Source: Roseobacter weihaiensis (GTDB lineage Bacteria > Pseudomonadota > Alphaproteobacteria > Rhodobacterales > Rhodobacteraceae). From it: a stretch of DNA of 64,000 nucleotides. The stretch covers positions 248,001 through 312,000 of the forward strand of contig NZ_JACNMO010000003.1 of the NCBI RefSeq assembly GCF_020622345.1. The letters run 5' to 3'. Within the stretch, counting starts at the first letter, position 1. Each line of letters begins with the position of its first letter. This document shows, in pieces, positions 1 through 8,485 of the stretch. The notes under the pieces are model-generated. The model ran no database searches. It was not told where the DNA came from and saw only the letters and a list, made by a program, of their open reading frames with translations. Made by a program: the position numbers and the translations under genes.

Positions 1-751
1 GCGGCATCGGGTAGTTGACCGTAAAGCCTGCGCCTGCACCGCTGCCGATCTCATCCGCGTGACCCAGAAAATGCGGGAAGGCATCCATCGGGTCGCCATG
101 CAGCGACAGGAAGAGCACGTCATCGCGGCGGTCAAAGATGTCCTGCGTGCCATTGCCGTGATGAAAATCAACATCGAGGATGGCGACGCGCGCAGCCCCA
201 TTTTCCAGCAAGTATTGCGCCGCAATTGCCGCATTGTTGAGAAAACAATATCCACCATACATATCAATCGCCGCATGGTGACCCGGCGGACGGCAAAGCG
301 CAAAAGCCGACCCCGCCCCCTGCCTTATCCGTTCGGCCCCGGTCAGCGCCACCTGCGCAGAAGCATAGGCCGCCTCCCATGTACCTTCCGAAATGGCGGT
401 TTCACAAGACAGCGAATAGTACCCCAGCCGCCCCTCGATATGGGTCGGAATGCGGCTAGACATGCGCCGCGCGGGCCAGACGGTGGTCATCGCCTCACCT
501 TTGAACCCTTCTGCCCGCCAATCGGTCCAGGCGGCTTGCAGGAAGGTCAGGTAATCCGCGTCATGAACCGCTGCAATCGGAGCAATGCCAAAGTCATTGG
601 GTGCGCTGACCGGGCCCAAGGCAACCTCACGGACCCGTCCGATAATGTACTCCGCGCGCGAAGGGCGCTCGAATGGCTCTACCAGTTGCCCCCCGTAGAG
701 CTCTGTCTTTGAGTTCCTCAGGTGATGCTTTTCCGTGAAGATGGTGTCCAT
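1..751 (-). CDS. aphA: Acetylpolyamine amidohydrolase (histone deacetylase family), 3' end outside window
   Basis: The encoded enzyme should hydrolyse acetyl groups from N-acetylpolyamines in the cytoplasm, freeing polyamine and acetate. About 250 residues are visible on the minus strand before the frame leaves the window. The start at 751 gives an N-terminus MDTIFTEKHHLRNSKTELYGG typical of the family. With this start the motif RPPGHH places the catalytic pair at His158-His159, and DVDFHHGNG places the metal ligands at Asp195 and His197. As I recall, these are the numbers used for the Mycoplana ramosa enzyme, which supports the start. An in-frame ATG at 772 would add seven residues. The gene follows potD by 64 bases on the same strand, so it is probably the last gene of the polyamine uptake operon and processes what the importer brings in. 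The final zinc Asp and catalytic Tyr lie outside the window. Confidence 0.93.
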   Translation of the reverse strand, partial: MDTIFTEKHHLRNSKTELYGGQLVEPFERPSRAEYIIGRVREVALGPVSAPNDFGIAPIAAVHDADYLTFLQAAWTDWRAEGFKGEAMTTVWPARRMSSRIPTHIEGRLGYYSLSCETAISEGTWEAAYASAQVALTGAERIRQGAGSAFALCRPPGHHAAIDMYGGYCFLNNAAIAAQYLLENGAARVAILDVDFHHGNGTQDIFDRRDDVLFLSLHGDPMDAFPHFLGHADEIGSGAGAGFTVNYPMP

Positions 752-815
752 GCCGCCCCCGAAATGCGTCATCCGGCAGACACAGATGCCTGCCGGAGCC
801 GTTTTGCTGGAAAGA

Positions 816-1844
816 TTACTTTTTCAGGTTGGTCCAGATCTGGTCATAGACGGCTTGCGTCGCCTCATCACAGACCTCGATGAACGCGCCAGCCCCGGCA
901 TCGGCCGGTGGATTGGATTCTGGCAGTGTGGCCAGTTCAGGATCAAGGAAATCCTCCGCCCCCGTCACGCCGAGACCGTAGCGCGCGTAGTTGGAGACAG
1001 CAGCGATATTCTCTGGCTCGAGCAGGAAGTCCATGAACTTGATCGCGTTTTCGCGGTTCGGTGCATCTTTCAGCAACACAACATTGTCCATCCAGACCAC
1101 GTAGCCCTCTTTAGGGAAGGCATAGGTGACAGAAGCTTTCTCCTCCCGCGCCTTGGCACTGAACCCGTCATAGATCATGCCGACGACCGCATCGCCCGAG
1201 ACCAGCACCTCCTTGGCGGTATCAGAGTTGAAGGATGCCCAGTTCGCCTTGGCCCCCTGCAACATGTCGTTCAGCGCCTTGAGTTGGTCGCGGTCCGTAG
1301 AGCACTGCGGGATGCCCATGTGCAGGGATGCCATCGCCATCACCTCGCCCTGACTGTCGAGCATGTTGATCTTGCCCCTCAACTCTTCGGGTGGGTTAAA
1401 CAGGATGTCCGTGGTGTTGATGTCGCCCTCATAGCTGCCGGTGTCGACCGCAAAGGCGGTAGAACCCCACTGATAGGGGATCGAATGCTTGCGGCCAGGG
1501 TCAAAGCTTGGGTCGGCCCATTCAGGGGCGATGTTGCCTTTGTTGGTCAGCTCACCATCTGCAATCGTATCCAACAGACCCTCGCCCGCCATGATCGCAA
1601 CCATGTAGTCCCCCGGTACGGCGACGTCATAGGTGCCCATGCCGCCTGCCTTGAGCGATGCCAGCATCGCTTCGTTTGAATCGTAGGTATCCATGGTGAC
1701 ATTGACGCCGGTCTCTGCGGTGAATTTGTCCAGCAGCTCCTGCGGCATGTATTCAAACCAGTGATAGACGACAAGGTCGCCTTCGGCAGCCGCTGCGCCG
1801 ACGGACAGGGCCAAGGCCATGGCGGTGGATGCAAAGTATTTCAT
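816..1844 (-). CDS. potD: Polyamine ABC transporter, periplasmic substrate-binding protein
   Basis: This is a 342-residue periplasmic solute-binding protein of the PotD/PotF family. It begins with a Sec signal peptide (MKYFASTAMALALSVGAAAAEG) with probable cleavage after residue 20 or so. The mature start, LVVYHWFEYMPQELLDKF, has the WxxY/F-type opening typical of spermidine/putrescine receptors. It would capture polyamines and hand them to the PotB-PotC channel. It is the fourth gene of potABCD, with 22 bases between potC and this gene, and it precedes the acetylpolyamine amidohydrolase. The exact ligand (putrescine, spermidine or acetylated forms) cannot be read from the sequence; the neighbouring deacetylase makes acetylpolyamines a reasonable guess. 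Confidence 0.93.
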   Translation of the reverse strand: MKYFASTAMALALSVGAAAAEGDLVVYHWFEYMPQELLDKFTAETGVNVTMDTYDSNEAMLASLKAGGMGTYDVAVPGDYMVAIMAGEGLLDTIADGELTNKGNIAPEWADPSFDPGRKHSIPYQWGSTAFAVDTGSYEGDINTTDILFNPPEELRGKINMLDSQGEVMAMASLHMGIPQCSTDRDQLKALNDMLQGAKANWASFNSDTAKEVLVSGDAVVGMIYDGFSAKAREEKASVTYAFPKEGYVVWMDNVVLLKDAPNRENAIKFMDFLLEPENIAAVSNYARYGLGVTGAEDFLDPELATLPESNPPADAGAGAFIEVCDEATQAVYDQIWTNLKK

Positions 1845-1866
1845 ATCTGTTTCTCCCGGTTGATCT

Positions 1867-2673
1867 TCATTTTGTGTTGTCCCACTTCGACAGGAAGTAG
1901 GAGATCGTGACCATCATGATCGACAGCGACAAAAGCATCGTCGAGATGGCCATGATGTTGGGCTTGATGCCCTGTTTCACCGACCCGAAAATCGCCGTGG
2001 GCAGGGTTTCGACCCCTGCTCCTTTGACGAAGTTGGTGATGATGAAATCGTCAAGGCTGACGATGAACGCCAGCAAAAAGCCCGAGATGATGCCCGGCAT
2101 CATCAAAGGCAGCAGCACCTGGCGAAACGCCTGCGCCTTGGTCGCATAGAGGTCCATCGCGGCCTGTTCATAAGTGTTCTCTATCCCCTGCATGCGGGCC
2201 TGGATAGGCAGGTAGGCAAAGGGGATACAAAAGGCGATATGCGCCACAAGGATGGTCATATAGCCGCGCGTGAAACCGATTGAATTGAAGAAAATCAGCG
2301 TGGCGACCGCGAGCACGATCTCAGGCACCAGGATGGGCAAGGTGATGAGCCCCAGTGACGGCAGTCGCAGCCGGAACCGCCCTGCGCGCACGATGGCGGT
2401 GGCCGATGCCGTCGCAATCGCTGTGGCGAGGGTCGCCGCGATCAGCGCAATGCTGAAAGAATTGAATGCCGCCTGTTTGAACTTGTCGCTTTCCGGCCCG
2501 GTGAAGACATCCGCGTACCAGCGCAGAGACAGGCCTTCCCAGACAGTGATCGACGGTGAGGCGTTGAAAGAATAGACTGTCACCACCATCAGCGGCGCAT
2601 AGAGGATGACCATGCAAAGCAGCGTGATCGCAAAAAAACCAGGGTAGGTTTTGACGTCGGTGCGGGCGCTCAT
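1867..2673 (-). CDS. potC: Polyamine ABC transporter, permease PotC
   Basis: The product is a 268-residue inner-membrane permease with about six hydrophobic helices. The cytoplasmic EAA coupling loop is visible around residues 165-185 ([21 protein letters not shown]). Together with PotB it forms the channel for polyamine entry. The start overlaps the end of potB by four bases, so translation is coupled. The size and the C-terminal helix arrangement match PotC rather than PotB, which is longer and precedes it in the operon. Confidence 0.93.
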   Translation of the reverse strand: MSARTDVKTYPGFFAITLLCMVILYAPLMVVTVYSFNASPSITVWEGLSLRWYADVFTGPESDKFKQAAFNSFSIALIAATLATAIATASATAIVRAGRFRLRLPSLGLITLPILVPEIVLAVATLIFFNSIGFTRGYMTILVAHIAFCIPFAYLPIQARMQGIENTYEQAAMDLYATKAQAFRQVLLPLMMPGIISGFLLAFIVSLDDFIITNFVKGAGVETLPTAIFGSVKQGIKPNIMAISTMLLSLSIMMVTISYFLSKWDNTK

Positions 2674-3596
2674 CGCATGTCCCCCATGCGCCGTTGCTGG
2701 CGGGCAAAGACCATCAGAATGATCAAGACCAGCGTGAGCAGGATCATGGAGGCCGCAGCGCCAAAAGGCCAGTTGCCTGCATTGCCTTTGAACTGCTCTT
2801 CGATCAGTGAGCCGATCATGAAATTCCTGGCCCCGCCCAGCAGGTCAGGAGCCAGAAACGCGCCAAGGCTGGGCACGAACACAAGGATGCACCCCGCGAT
2901 CACGCCCGGTTTCACCGCAGGCAGCAGCACCCGGCGCAAAGTGGCCCATTTGCTGGCGTAAAGATCGGCGGCCGCTTCGGAGAGGGTGAAGTTGTAACGC
3001 TCGACTGCCGCATAGATCGGCAGCACCATGAACGGCAGATAGCTGTAGAAAAGGCCCAGTTGCACCGCAAGGTTGGTGTTTATGATCCGCAAGGGGTCAT
3101 CAATCACACCGGTCCAGATCAGAAAATCATTCATCGGCCCTTGATCGCGCAGCAGGAATTTCATCGACACAGTCCGGATCAGCAGGTTCACCCAATAGGG
3201 GATTGTGATCACAAACACCCAGAGCGCGCGCGACCGTTCGGGCCGTGTGGCGATGAAGTAGGCCGTGGGAAAGCCAATGAGCAGGGAGAGCACCGTGGCA
3301 AGGCCCGCCTGCCAGATCGAGCGCCAGAAGATGTTGATATAGGTCCAGTCGATCTGCGGCGGGTCATCTCCGAACAGGCCACGGTCAAAGAAAAACTGGT
3401 CATAGGCGCCCAGCGAAAACTCCCAGATCACGCCGCCGCGGAACTCCTTGGTCAGGAAAGAGTAAACCAGCATCATGGCTACCGGGGCGGCAACAAAAAT
3501 CAGCAGCACAAACCACGACGGCATCAACAGCCAGTGCCGTGCGCCCGCGTAGGTATCGCTTGCGGTAGAGCCGCTGCTTGCCGCCCCCCCTGCCAT
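2670..3596 (-). CDS. potB: Polyamine ABC transporter, permease PotB
   Basis: This 308-residue inner-membrane permease carries an extended N-terminal tail (about 25 residues, Ser/Ala rich) before the first helix ([19 protein letters not shown]). The EAA loop near residue 205 reads [21 protein letters not shown]. It pairs with PotC. The start codon shares a base with the stop of potA, indicating tight translational coupling. Loop and helix pattern place it in the PotB branch. Nothing looks broken. Confidence 0.93.
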   Translation of the reverse strand: MAGGAASSGSTASDTYAGARHWLLMPSWFVLLIFVAAPVAMMLVYSFLTKEFRGGVIWEFSLGAYDQFFFDRGLFGDDPPQIDWTYINIFWRSIWQAGLATVLSLLIGFPTAYFIATRPERSRALWVFVITIPYWVNLLIRTVSMKFLLRDQGPMNDFLIWTGVIDDPLRIINTNLAVQLGLFYSYLPFMVLPIYAAVERYNFTLSEAAADLYASKWATLRRVLLPAVKPGVIAGCILVFVPSLGAFLAPDLLGGARNFMIGSLIEEQFKGNAGNWPFGAAASMILLTLVLIILMVFARQQRRMGDMR

Positions 3597-4687
3597 CAGT
3601 CGCGCAAGAGGCGCGCTGCACCTCGCTCCATGGTGACAAAGGCCATTTGACCGGCGTCGAAAATCCGCTTGCTCCCGCGCTCGGAGTTCGAGGTACGCAC
3701 CGTGATCTCGGAGCCGTTGTCCAGAACCAGAAGGGTCGCGATATCGGTGCCGATAAAGATATTCTCAAGCACTCTTGCCCGCAGGCTGTCAGCGCCGGTT
3801 GCCGTTTCCGACAGCACCAGACGTTCGGGCCGGATCGACAAATGGACCTGCGCACCTTTGCGGACCCCCTCCACGGCTTCACAGCTCAGCGTCAGCCCAC
3901 CATCCAGGCTACAGGCCGCACGGCATTCCGTCACCTCATCAACCGTTACCTCCAAGAGATTAGTGTCACCGATGAAATCGGCCACGAACATGTTGCGCGG
4001 CAGTTCATAGATATCGCGTGGCGCGCCCAGTTGCTGAAGCTCACCCGCCGACATCACCGCGATCCGGTCTGACATGGTCAGCGCTTCTTCCTGATCGTGC
4101 GTGACGAAAATGAACGTGATGCCCGTCTCGCGCTGGATATGCTTGAGCTCGATCTGCATCGCCTTGCGCAACTTCTGGTCAAGCGCAGAGAGCGGTTCAT
4201 CCAGCAACAGCACTTTGGGCGCAGGTGCCAGCGCCCGTGCCAGGGCAACACGCTGTTGCTGCCCACCCGAAAGCTGCGCAGGCTTGCGCGATGCAAATTG
4301 CGACAGTTGCACAAGCTCCAGCATCTCAGCGGCACGGGTACGGGCTGCAGCCTTGGACTGGCCCAGCATTTCCAACCCAAAGCCAACGTTTTCAAGGACC
4401 GTCATATGCGGGAACAACGCGTAGTTCTGGAACACCGTGTTCACGGGCCGTTGGTGCGGCGGCAGCGTCTCAATCTCATCTCCATAGAGGAAAATGGCCC
4501 CCTCGGTCACATCTTCAAACCCCGCGATCATCCGCAGGAGCGTTGTCTTGCCACATCCCGAAGGCCCAAGCAGCGTAAAGAACTCATTGTCACGAATGCC
4601 GAGTGAGATCTGCTGAAGCGCCGTGAAATCACCATACCGTTTTACGGCATCGCGCACATCCACCGCAATCTGGGTGTCGTCGGTCAC
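3596..4687 (-). CDS. potA: Polyamine ABC transporter, ATP-binding protein
   Basis: This 363-residue ATPase energises PotB-PotC. Visible motifs are Walker A GPSGCGKTT near residue 43, signature LSGGQQQ near 140, Walker B VLLLDEPLSALD near 160 and the H-loop FVTHDQEEA. After residue 240 comes a TOBE regulatory domain (LSIRPERLVL), usual for the PotA/MalK class. The start is a GTG at 4687, behind a GGGGA-like ribosome site. It is the first gene of the potABCD-aphA unit. The 309 bases upstream separate it from the divergent flavin monooxygenase gene. Confidence 0.94.
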   Translation of the reverse strand: MTDDTQIAVDVRDAVKRYGDFTALQQISLGIRDNEFFTLLGPSGCGKTTLLRMIAGFEDVTEGAIFLYGDEIETLPPHQRPVNTVFQNYALFPHMTVLENVGFGLEMLGQSKAAARTRAAEMLELVQLSQFASRKPAQLSGGQQQRVALARALAPAPKVLLLDEPLSALDQKLRKAMQIELKHIQRETGITFIFVTHDQEEALTMSDRIAVMSAGELQQLGAPRDIYELPRNMFVADFIGDTNLLEVTVDEVTECRAACSLDGGLTLSCEAVEGVRKGAQVHLSIRPERLVLSETATGADSLRARVLENIFIGTDIATLLVLDNGSEITVRTSNSERGSKRIFDAGQMAFVTMERGAARLLRD

Positions 4688-4996
4688 TCAAACATCCCCG
4701 GACTTGTCCAACCCCTGACGTCTGAGGGGGCCTGATGTCATGTCCGCCGAAGGGGAATGAGGCAGTGAATACATCCGGATCTCCAAGTCTTCGGGTTTAC
4801 GCTAGAGCGGAATCGCGGTTTTGAAAACGTCGTCTTTAGCGAAGATTGGGTTAGGGGAAACCTTTGCCTGGCACATCAACCTTAGGGACCACCTAAGCCG
4901 GGGTAATGCAGACTGTTCTTTTCGGGGAGGCCTCAGATGGCACACTGCAAGCCTGTCGCTTGGCCTGCGTCCGCCGCGGTTCTGGAAGGAAATCTG
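4688..4996. promoter_or_regulatory. Divergent intergenic region between potA and the flavin monooxygenase operon
   Basis: This stretch of about 309 bases separates two divergent operons and must hold both promoters. The only structure I can support in it is the LysR-type box at 4881-4897. I see no convincing gene: a minus-strand open frame covering 4802-5467 lies mostly inside the monooxygenase gene and has no recognisable protein features. Confidence 0.5.
4881..4897. promoter_or_regulatory. LysR-type operator CTTAG-N7-CTAAG ahead of the flavin monooxygenase operon
   Basis: The site reads CTTAG GGACCAC CTAAG, an inverted repeat with a seven-base spacer that contains the T-N11-A core expected of LysR-family sites. 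It lies about 100 bases upstream of the monooxygenase start. The same arrangement with the same spacing (TTTAG-N7-CTAAG) lies upstream of the amine dehydrogenase gene at 8384-8400, and in both places the right half continues as CTAAGCC. A LysR gene lies between the two operons. Binding by that regulator is inferred. Confidence 0.6.
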
Positions 4997-6274
4997 ATGT
5001 CCGTAGAAAAGATTGACACCGTTATTGTCGGCGCCGGACAGGCCGGTATCGCGCTGAGCGAGCATCTGGGCCATCACACCATCCCACATCTGCTGCTGGA
5101 GAAAGACCGCGTGGCAGAAGCCTGGCGCAGTGGCCGTTGGGACGCTTTGGTCACCAATGGGCCGGTTTGGCATGACCGCTTTCCGAACCTTGAATTTGAG
5201 GGCGATGCGCCCGATGCCTTCGTGACCAAAGACCGTGTGGCGGCGTATCTTGAGGATTATGCCCGCATGATTGACGCCCCTATTCGGACAGGCGTTGAGG
5301 TGATCCAGGCCAAACGGCTGATCGGGGAGCCGGGCTTTCGCCTGGAGACATCGCAAGGCCCCCTTGAGGCAAAGCGCGTGGTCGCTGCAACGGGCGCATT
5401 TCAGCACCCGGTCATACCGCCGATTGTCCCGGAGACCGCCGGGATCACACAAATACATTCCTATCACTACCGGAACCCTGAACAGTTGGCCGAAGGGGCC
5501 GTCTTGGTCGTGGGGTCAGGGTCCTCGGGGGCGCAGATCGCCGACGAACTGAACCGCGCAGGCCGGCGCGTGTTTCTGTCAGTCGGTCCACACGACCGCC
5601 CGCCCCGGCGCTATCGCGGGCGCGACTTCGTCTGGTGGCTGGGTGTGCTGGGGCTGTGGGACATGGCAGCGATGGAGCCTGGAACGGAACATGTGACCAT
5701 TGCCGTCAGCGGCGCCTATGGCGGGCATACCATGGACTTCCGACGCCTGGCCCATGAAGGTGTCACGCTTGCAGGTATGACAGCAGGGTTTGCCGACGGC
5801 ACAATCACCTTTGCCCCGGACCTGCAAAAGAACGTGGCCGCGGGGGATGCAAACTATCTGGGCATGCTCGATGCAGCGGACGCGTATGTCACACGCATGG
5901 GTCTTGATCTGCCGCAGGACCGCAAGGCCCGTGAGATGCTGCCTGATCCGGCCTGCCTGACCACACCGATCACGCAATTGAAGCTGGCCGAGGAGGGTAT
6001 CGACACCCTGATTTGGGCCACGGGCTACCGCAGGGATTATGATTGGCTGGAGGTGGATGCCTTTGACGCCGACGGCGCACCGATCCATCAGCGCGGCGTC
6101 TCGCGCGAACCGGGCGTCTATTTCCTTGGCCTGCCGTGGCAGTCCCGCCGGGGCTCGACCTTCATATGGGGCGTCTGGCATGATGCCAAATTCATCGCGG
6201 ACCAGATTGCCATTCAGCGGGCCTATGCCGAGTATGACGGCGACGCGGGCATCGTGCGGTCCGCAGCAGAGTAA
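4997..6274 (+). CDS. FAD-dependent, NAD(P)H-using flavin monooxygenase
   Basis: The 425-residue protein has two Rossmann nucleotide-binding sites: GAGQAG near residue 14 for FAD and GSGSSG near residue 172 for NAD(P)H. The later stretch DTLIWATGYRRDYDWL is the ATGY element of the flavin-containing monooxygenase/YhhP-CzcO-like superfamily. Such enzymes oxygenate nitrogen or sulfur atoms or act as Baeyer-Villiger enzymes; the substrate here is unknown. The start at 4997 has GGAAGGA six bases upstream and begins just before the first beta strand. An upstream in-frame ATG at 4937 would add 20 atypical residues. It leads an operon with RidA and DUF1028. The adjacent amine dehydrogenase operon carries the same LysR box, so an amine or N-containing substrate is likely. 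Confidence 0.85.
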   Translation: MSVEKIDTVIVGAGQAGIALSEHLGHHTIPHLLLEKDRVAEAWRSGRWDALVTNGPVWHDRFPNLEFEGDAPDAFVTKDRVAAYLEDYARMIDAPIRTGVEVIQAKRLIGEPGFRLETSQGPLEAKRVVAATGAFQHPVIPPIVPETAGITQIHSYHYRNPEQLAEGAVLVVGSGSSGAQIADELNRAGRRVFLSVGPHDRPPRRYRGRDFVWWLGVLGLWDMAAMEPGTEHVTIAVSGAYGGHTMDFRRLAHEGVTLAGMTAGFADGTITFAPDLQKNVAAGDANYLGMLDAADAYVTRMGLDLPQDRKAREMLPDPACLTTPITQLKLAEEGIDTLIWATGYRRDYDWLEVDAFDADGAPIHQRGVSREPGVYFLGLPWQSRRGSTFIWGVWHDAKFIADQIAIQRAYAEYDGDAGIVRSAAE

Positions 6275-6297
6275 GTTTCAACGGCAAGGAGCCTCTG

Positions 6298-6714
6298 ATG
6301 GCCCATCAACGCATTCGCAAATTCAACACGGGGGACACCTACCCCGAACAGAGCCTCGACAACGACCTGTGCCAGGCGGTGGTGACCCGAGGGGGCAAGA
6401 CCGTCTGGCTGCGCGGTCAATGCCCGCAGAACCTTGAGGATGCAGTGAACATTGACAGTCATGATCCGGCAGAGCAGACCCACAAGGTGATGCAGAACAT
6501 CAAACAGCTGATCGAAGAAGCCGGCGGCACGATGGAGCATCTGGTCAAGGTCGTTGTCTATATCACCGACGTCCGGCATCGCGAGGCGGTCTATCGCACG
6601 ATGGGTGAATACATCAAAGGCGTGCATCCGGTCTCCACCGGGCTGGTTGTGCAGGCTTTGGCGCGCCCTGAATGGCTGGTTGAGATTGACGGCACGGCGG
6701 TGATCCCGGAATGA
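6298..6714 (+). CDS. RidA/YjgF/UK114 family enamine-imine deaminase
   Basis: This 138-residue protein belongs to the Rid family, small trimeric cytosolic proteins that hydrolyse reactive imines or enamines to carbonyl compounds plus ammonia. The segment RGQCPQNLEDAVNIDSHD and the later LVKVVVYITDVRH fit the family. It is not obviously the archetypal RidA: the C-terminal region reads GLVVQALARPEWLVEIDGTAV. It starts 23 bases after the monooxygenase gene, with an AAGGAG ribosome site, and overlaps the DUF1028 gene by four bases. A role in clearing the imine made by the nearby amine oxidising enzymes is inferred from context. Confidence 0.88.
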   Translation: MAHQRIRKFNTGDTYPEQSLDNDLCQAVVTRGGKTVWLRGQCPQNLEDAVNIDSHDPAEQTHKVMQNIKQLIEEAGGTMEHLVKVVVYITDVRHREAVYRTMGEYIKGVHPVSTGLVVQALARPEWLVEIDGTAVIPE

Positions 6715-7385
6715 CGTTTTCGCTTGTTGCACGGTGCCGGGAAACGGGAATGTTCGGCGTGGCGATTTCGTCGTCTTCTCCGGCAGTGGCCGCGCGGTGT
6801 TCCTATGTTCGTGCAGGCGTCGGGGCAGTGGCGTCACAGAATGTTACCGATCCGACACTGGGGCCGTTGGCGCTTGACCTCATGGAACGCGGGAGAGACG
6901 CGGCCGCCGCCATCGGCGAGGTGCAGAAAAGAGGCGCCCATATGACCTACAGACAGGTCCTGGCGGTGGATGCGGCGGGACAGACCGCCATTCATTCAGG
7001 CGCAAACAGCCTTGGGATCTGGACGCAGGCGCAGGCGGCAGATGTCGCGTCGGGCGGCAACCTTCTTGCCAATGACACCGTGCCCCAAGCGATGATCGAT
7101 GCGTTTCTGTCAAGCTCTGGCCATTTGGGAGACCGTCTGATCGGCGCGATGCAGGCTGGTCTTGCCGCCGGCGGTGAAGCAGGGCCCGTGCATTCTGCCG
7201 GCATGATGCTTGTGGACACCGTGTCGTGGCCCGTCGCGGATCTGCGCTGCGATTGGACCGAAGAGTGCCCGATTACCGCGATCTCGACCGCCTGGCAGAT
7301 CTATAAACCGCAGCTGGACGCATATGTTCAACGGGCGCTCGACCCGACCAAGGCACCGTCTTACGGCGTGCCGGGCGACGCCTAG
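6711..7385 (+). CDS. DUF1028 family protein (Ntn-hydrolase-like fold), function unknown
   Basis: The 224-residue protein opens with MTFSLVARCRETGMFGVAISSSSPAVAARC, the characteristic N-terminus of DUF1028 proteins, which adopt an Ntn-hydrolase-like fold. The family has no settled reaction; members sit in catabolic operons for nitrogen compounds and are often suggested to be amidohydrolases. Its start overlaps the RidA stop (ATGA), so the two are translated together. No signal peptide is seen. Why RidA, a flavin monooxygenase and DUF1028 travel together is not explained by known biochemistry that I can cite with certainty. Confidence 0.85.
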   Translation: MTFSLVARCRETGMFGVAISSSSPAVAARCSYVRAGVGAVASQNVTDPTLGPLALDLMERGRDAAAAIGEVQKRGAHMTYRQVLAVDAAGQTAIHSGANSLGIWTQAQAADVASGGNLLANDTVPQAMIDAFLSSSGHLGDRLIGAMQAGLAAGGEAGPVHSAGMMLVDTVSWPVADLRCDWTEECPITAISTAWQIYKPQLDAYVQRALDPTKAPSYGVPGDA

Positions 7386-7449
7386 TCGGTCACTGCAATG
7401 CGCAAACATCGGACTTGAAGCTGCAGCACAGCACAGCATAGTTGCTGCC

Positions 7450-8388
7450 ATGCCTTTGCGTTTCACCCTTCGTCAGCTGGAATACTTCGTCGCCGTTGGC
7501 GAGGAGGGCTCAATCGCGCAGGCCAGTGAGCGGGTAAATGTCTCCTCCCCCTCCATCTCTGCCGCCATTTCGCAGTTGGAAGGTGAATTCGGTCTGCCGC
7601 TGTTCGTCCGCAAACACGCACACGGGCTCAGCCTGACGCAAGCCGGGCTGCAATTTCTGAGCAAGGCGCAGAGGGTGCTGGCGGAGGCGGAGGCGCTGAA
7701 CCGGTTGGCCGACAACATATCGGGCAAAGTCCAGGGACCGCTCAAGATCGGCTGCTTGCTGACCTTTGCACAAGTCCTGCTGCCCGCGATCCGGCGCAAG
7801 TTCGAGCAGAGCCACCCCGATACAAGGGTAAGCCAGATAGAGGCCGACCAGCTGGAACTCATCGAAAAGCTGCGGCGCGCAGAGATCGATGTGGCGCTGT
7901 CTTATGACCTTGAAATCCCGCCAGACCTGGATTTCGTGCCGCTGCGCGCCTTGTCGCCCTATGCGATGATGGCCGCGGACCACCCGCTGGCAGACCGCGA
8001 TGCGGTGTCGGTTGCCCAATTGCTGGAGCACCCCATGGTGCTGCTCGACCTGCCATTCAGCAGCGACTACTTCCTGAGCTTTTTCGACCAGGCCGGACGG
8101 CGCCCACAAATCGTGGAACGCACGCGGGATATGGCGGTGATGCGGTCGTTGGTCGCCAACGGCTTTGGCTTTGGGATCGCCAACATCCGCCCACACACCG
8201 ATCTGTCGCCAGACGGGCGACCGCTTCGGTTCGTGCCGCTCAAAGGTCCACAACGCCCTATGCGTCTGGGCTTGATCCTGCCGCAGGGCGCGCGCAGCAT
8301 TCTGACGGTCAGCGCCTTCATCGATCACACTGCGCAGACGATTGCCACATGGGGCTATCCAGGACGCGCAATCAAACAAGAGGTTTAG
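7450..8388 (+). CDS. LysR-family transcriptional regulator
   Basis: This 312-residue LysR regulator has an N-terminal winged helix-turn-helix (residues 1-60, MPLRFTLRQLEYFVAVGEEGSIAQASERVNVSSPSISAAI) and a two-lobed effector domain from about residue 90. The start at 7450 places the family-typical LRQLEYF segment at residue 7. It lies between the monooxygenase and amine dehydrogenase operons on the same strand, 64 bases after DUF1028. Matching TTAG-N7-CTAA boxes precede both operons, and one overlaps the stop codon of this gene. It is therefore the likely activator of both. The inducer is unknown but is presumably an amine or its oxidation product. Confidence 0.92.
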   Translation: MPLRFTLRQLEYFVAVGEEGSIAQASERVNVSSPSISAAISQLEGEFGLPLFVRKHAHGLSLTQAGLQFLSKAQRVLAEAEALNRLADNISGKVQGPLKIGCLLTFAQVLLPAIRRKFEQSHPDTRVSQIEADQLELIEKLRRAEIDVALSYDLEIPPDLDFVPLRALSPYAMMAADHPLADRDAVSVAQLLEHPMVLLDLPFSSDYFLSFFDQAGRRPQIVERTRDMAVMRSLVANGFGFGIANIRPHTDLSPDGRPLRFVPLKGPQRPMRLGLILPQGARSILTVSAFIDHTAQTIATWGYPGRAIKQEV

Positions 8389-8434
8389 CGCAGACCTAAG
8401 CCATGCTTATCCAACCATGACTTTAGCCTAAGCC
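8384..8434. promoter_or_regulatory. LysR-type operator ahead of the amine dehydrogenase operon
   Basis: TTTAG CGCAGAC CTAAG at 8384-8400 matches the box at 4881-4897 in sequence and seven-base spacing. A further half-site CCTAAGCC occurs at 8427-8434, giving the recognition-plus-activation layout common for LysR proteins. The first box overlaps the stop codon of the LysR gene. The region lies 50-100 bases before the dehydrogenase start. Confidence 0.6.
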
Positions 8435-8485
8435 ATTTATCTGCGACGCTCAGACCGATGACGATCCCCGATGGAGTGCCTGCCC

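Noticed and set aside
59-1679. Plus-strand open frames of 217 and 314 codons across the first 1.7 kb
   Set aside because: They are antisense to aphA and potD, whose minus-strand frames carry clear motifs. The plus frames have no family resemblance and arise from the high GC content.
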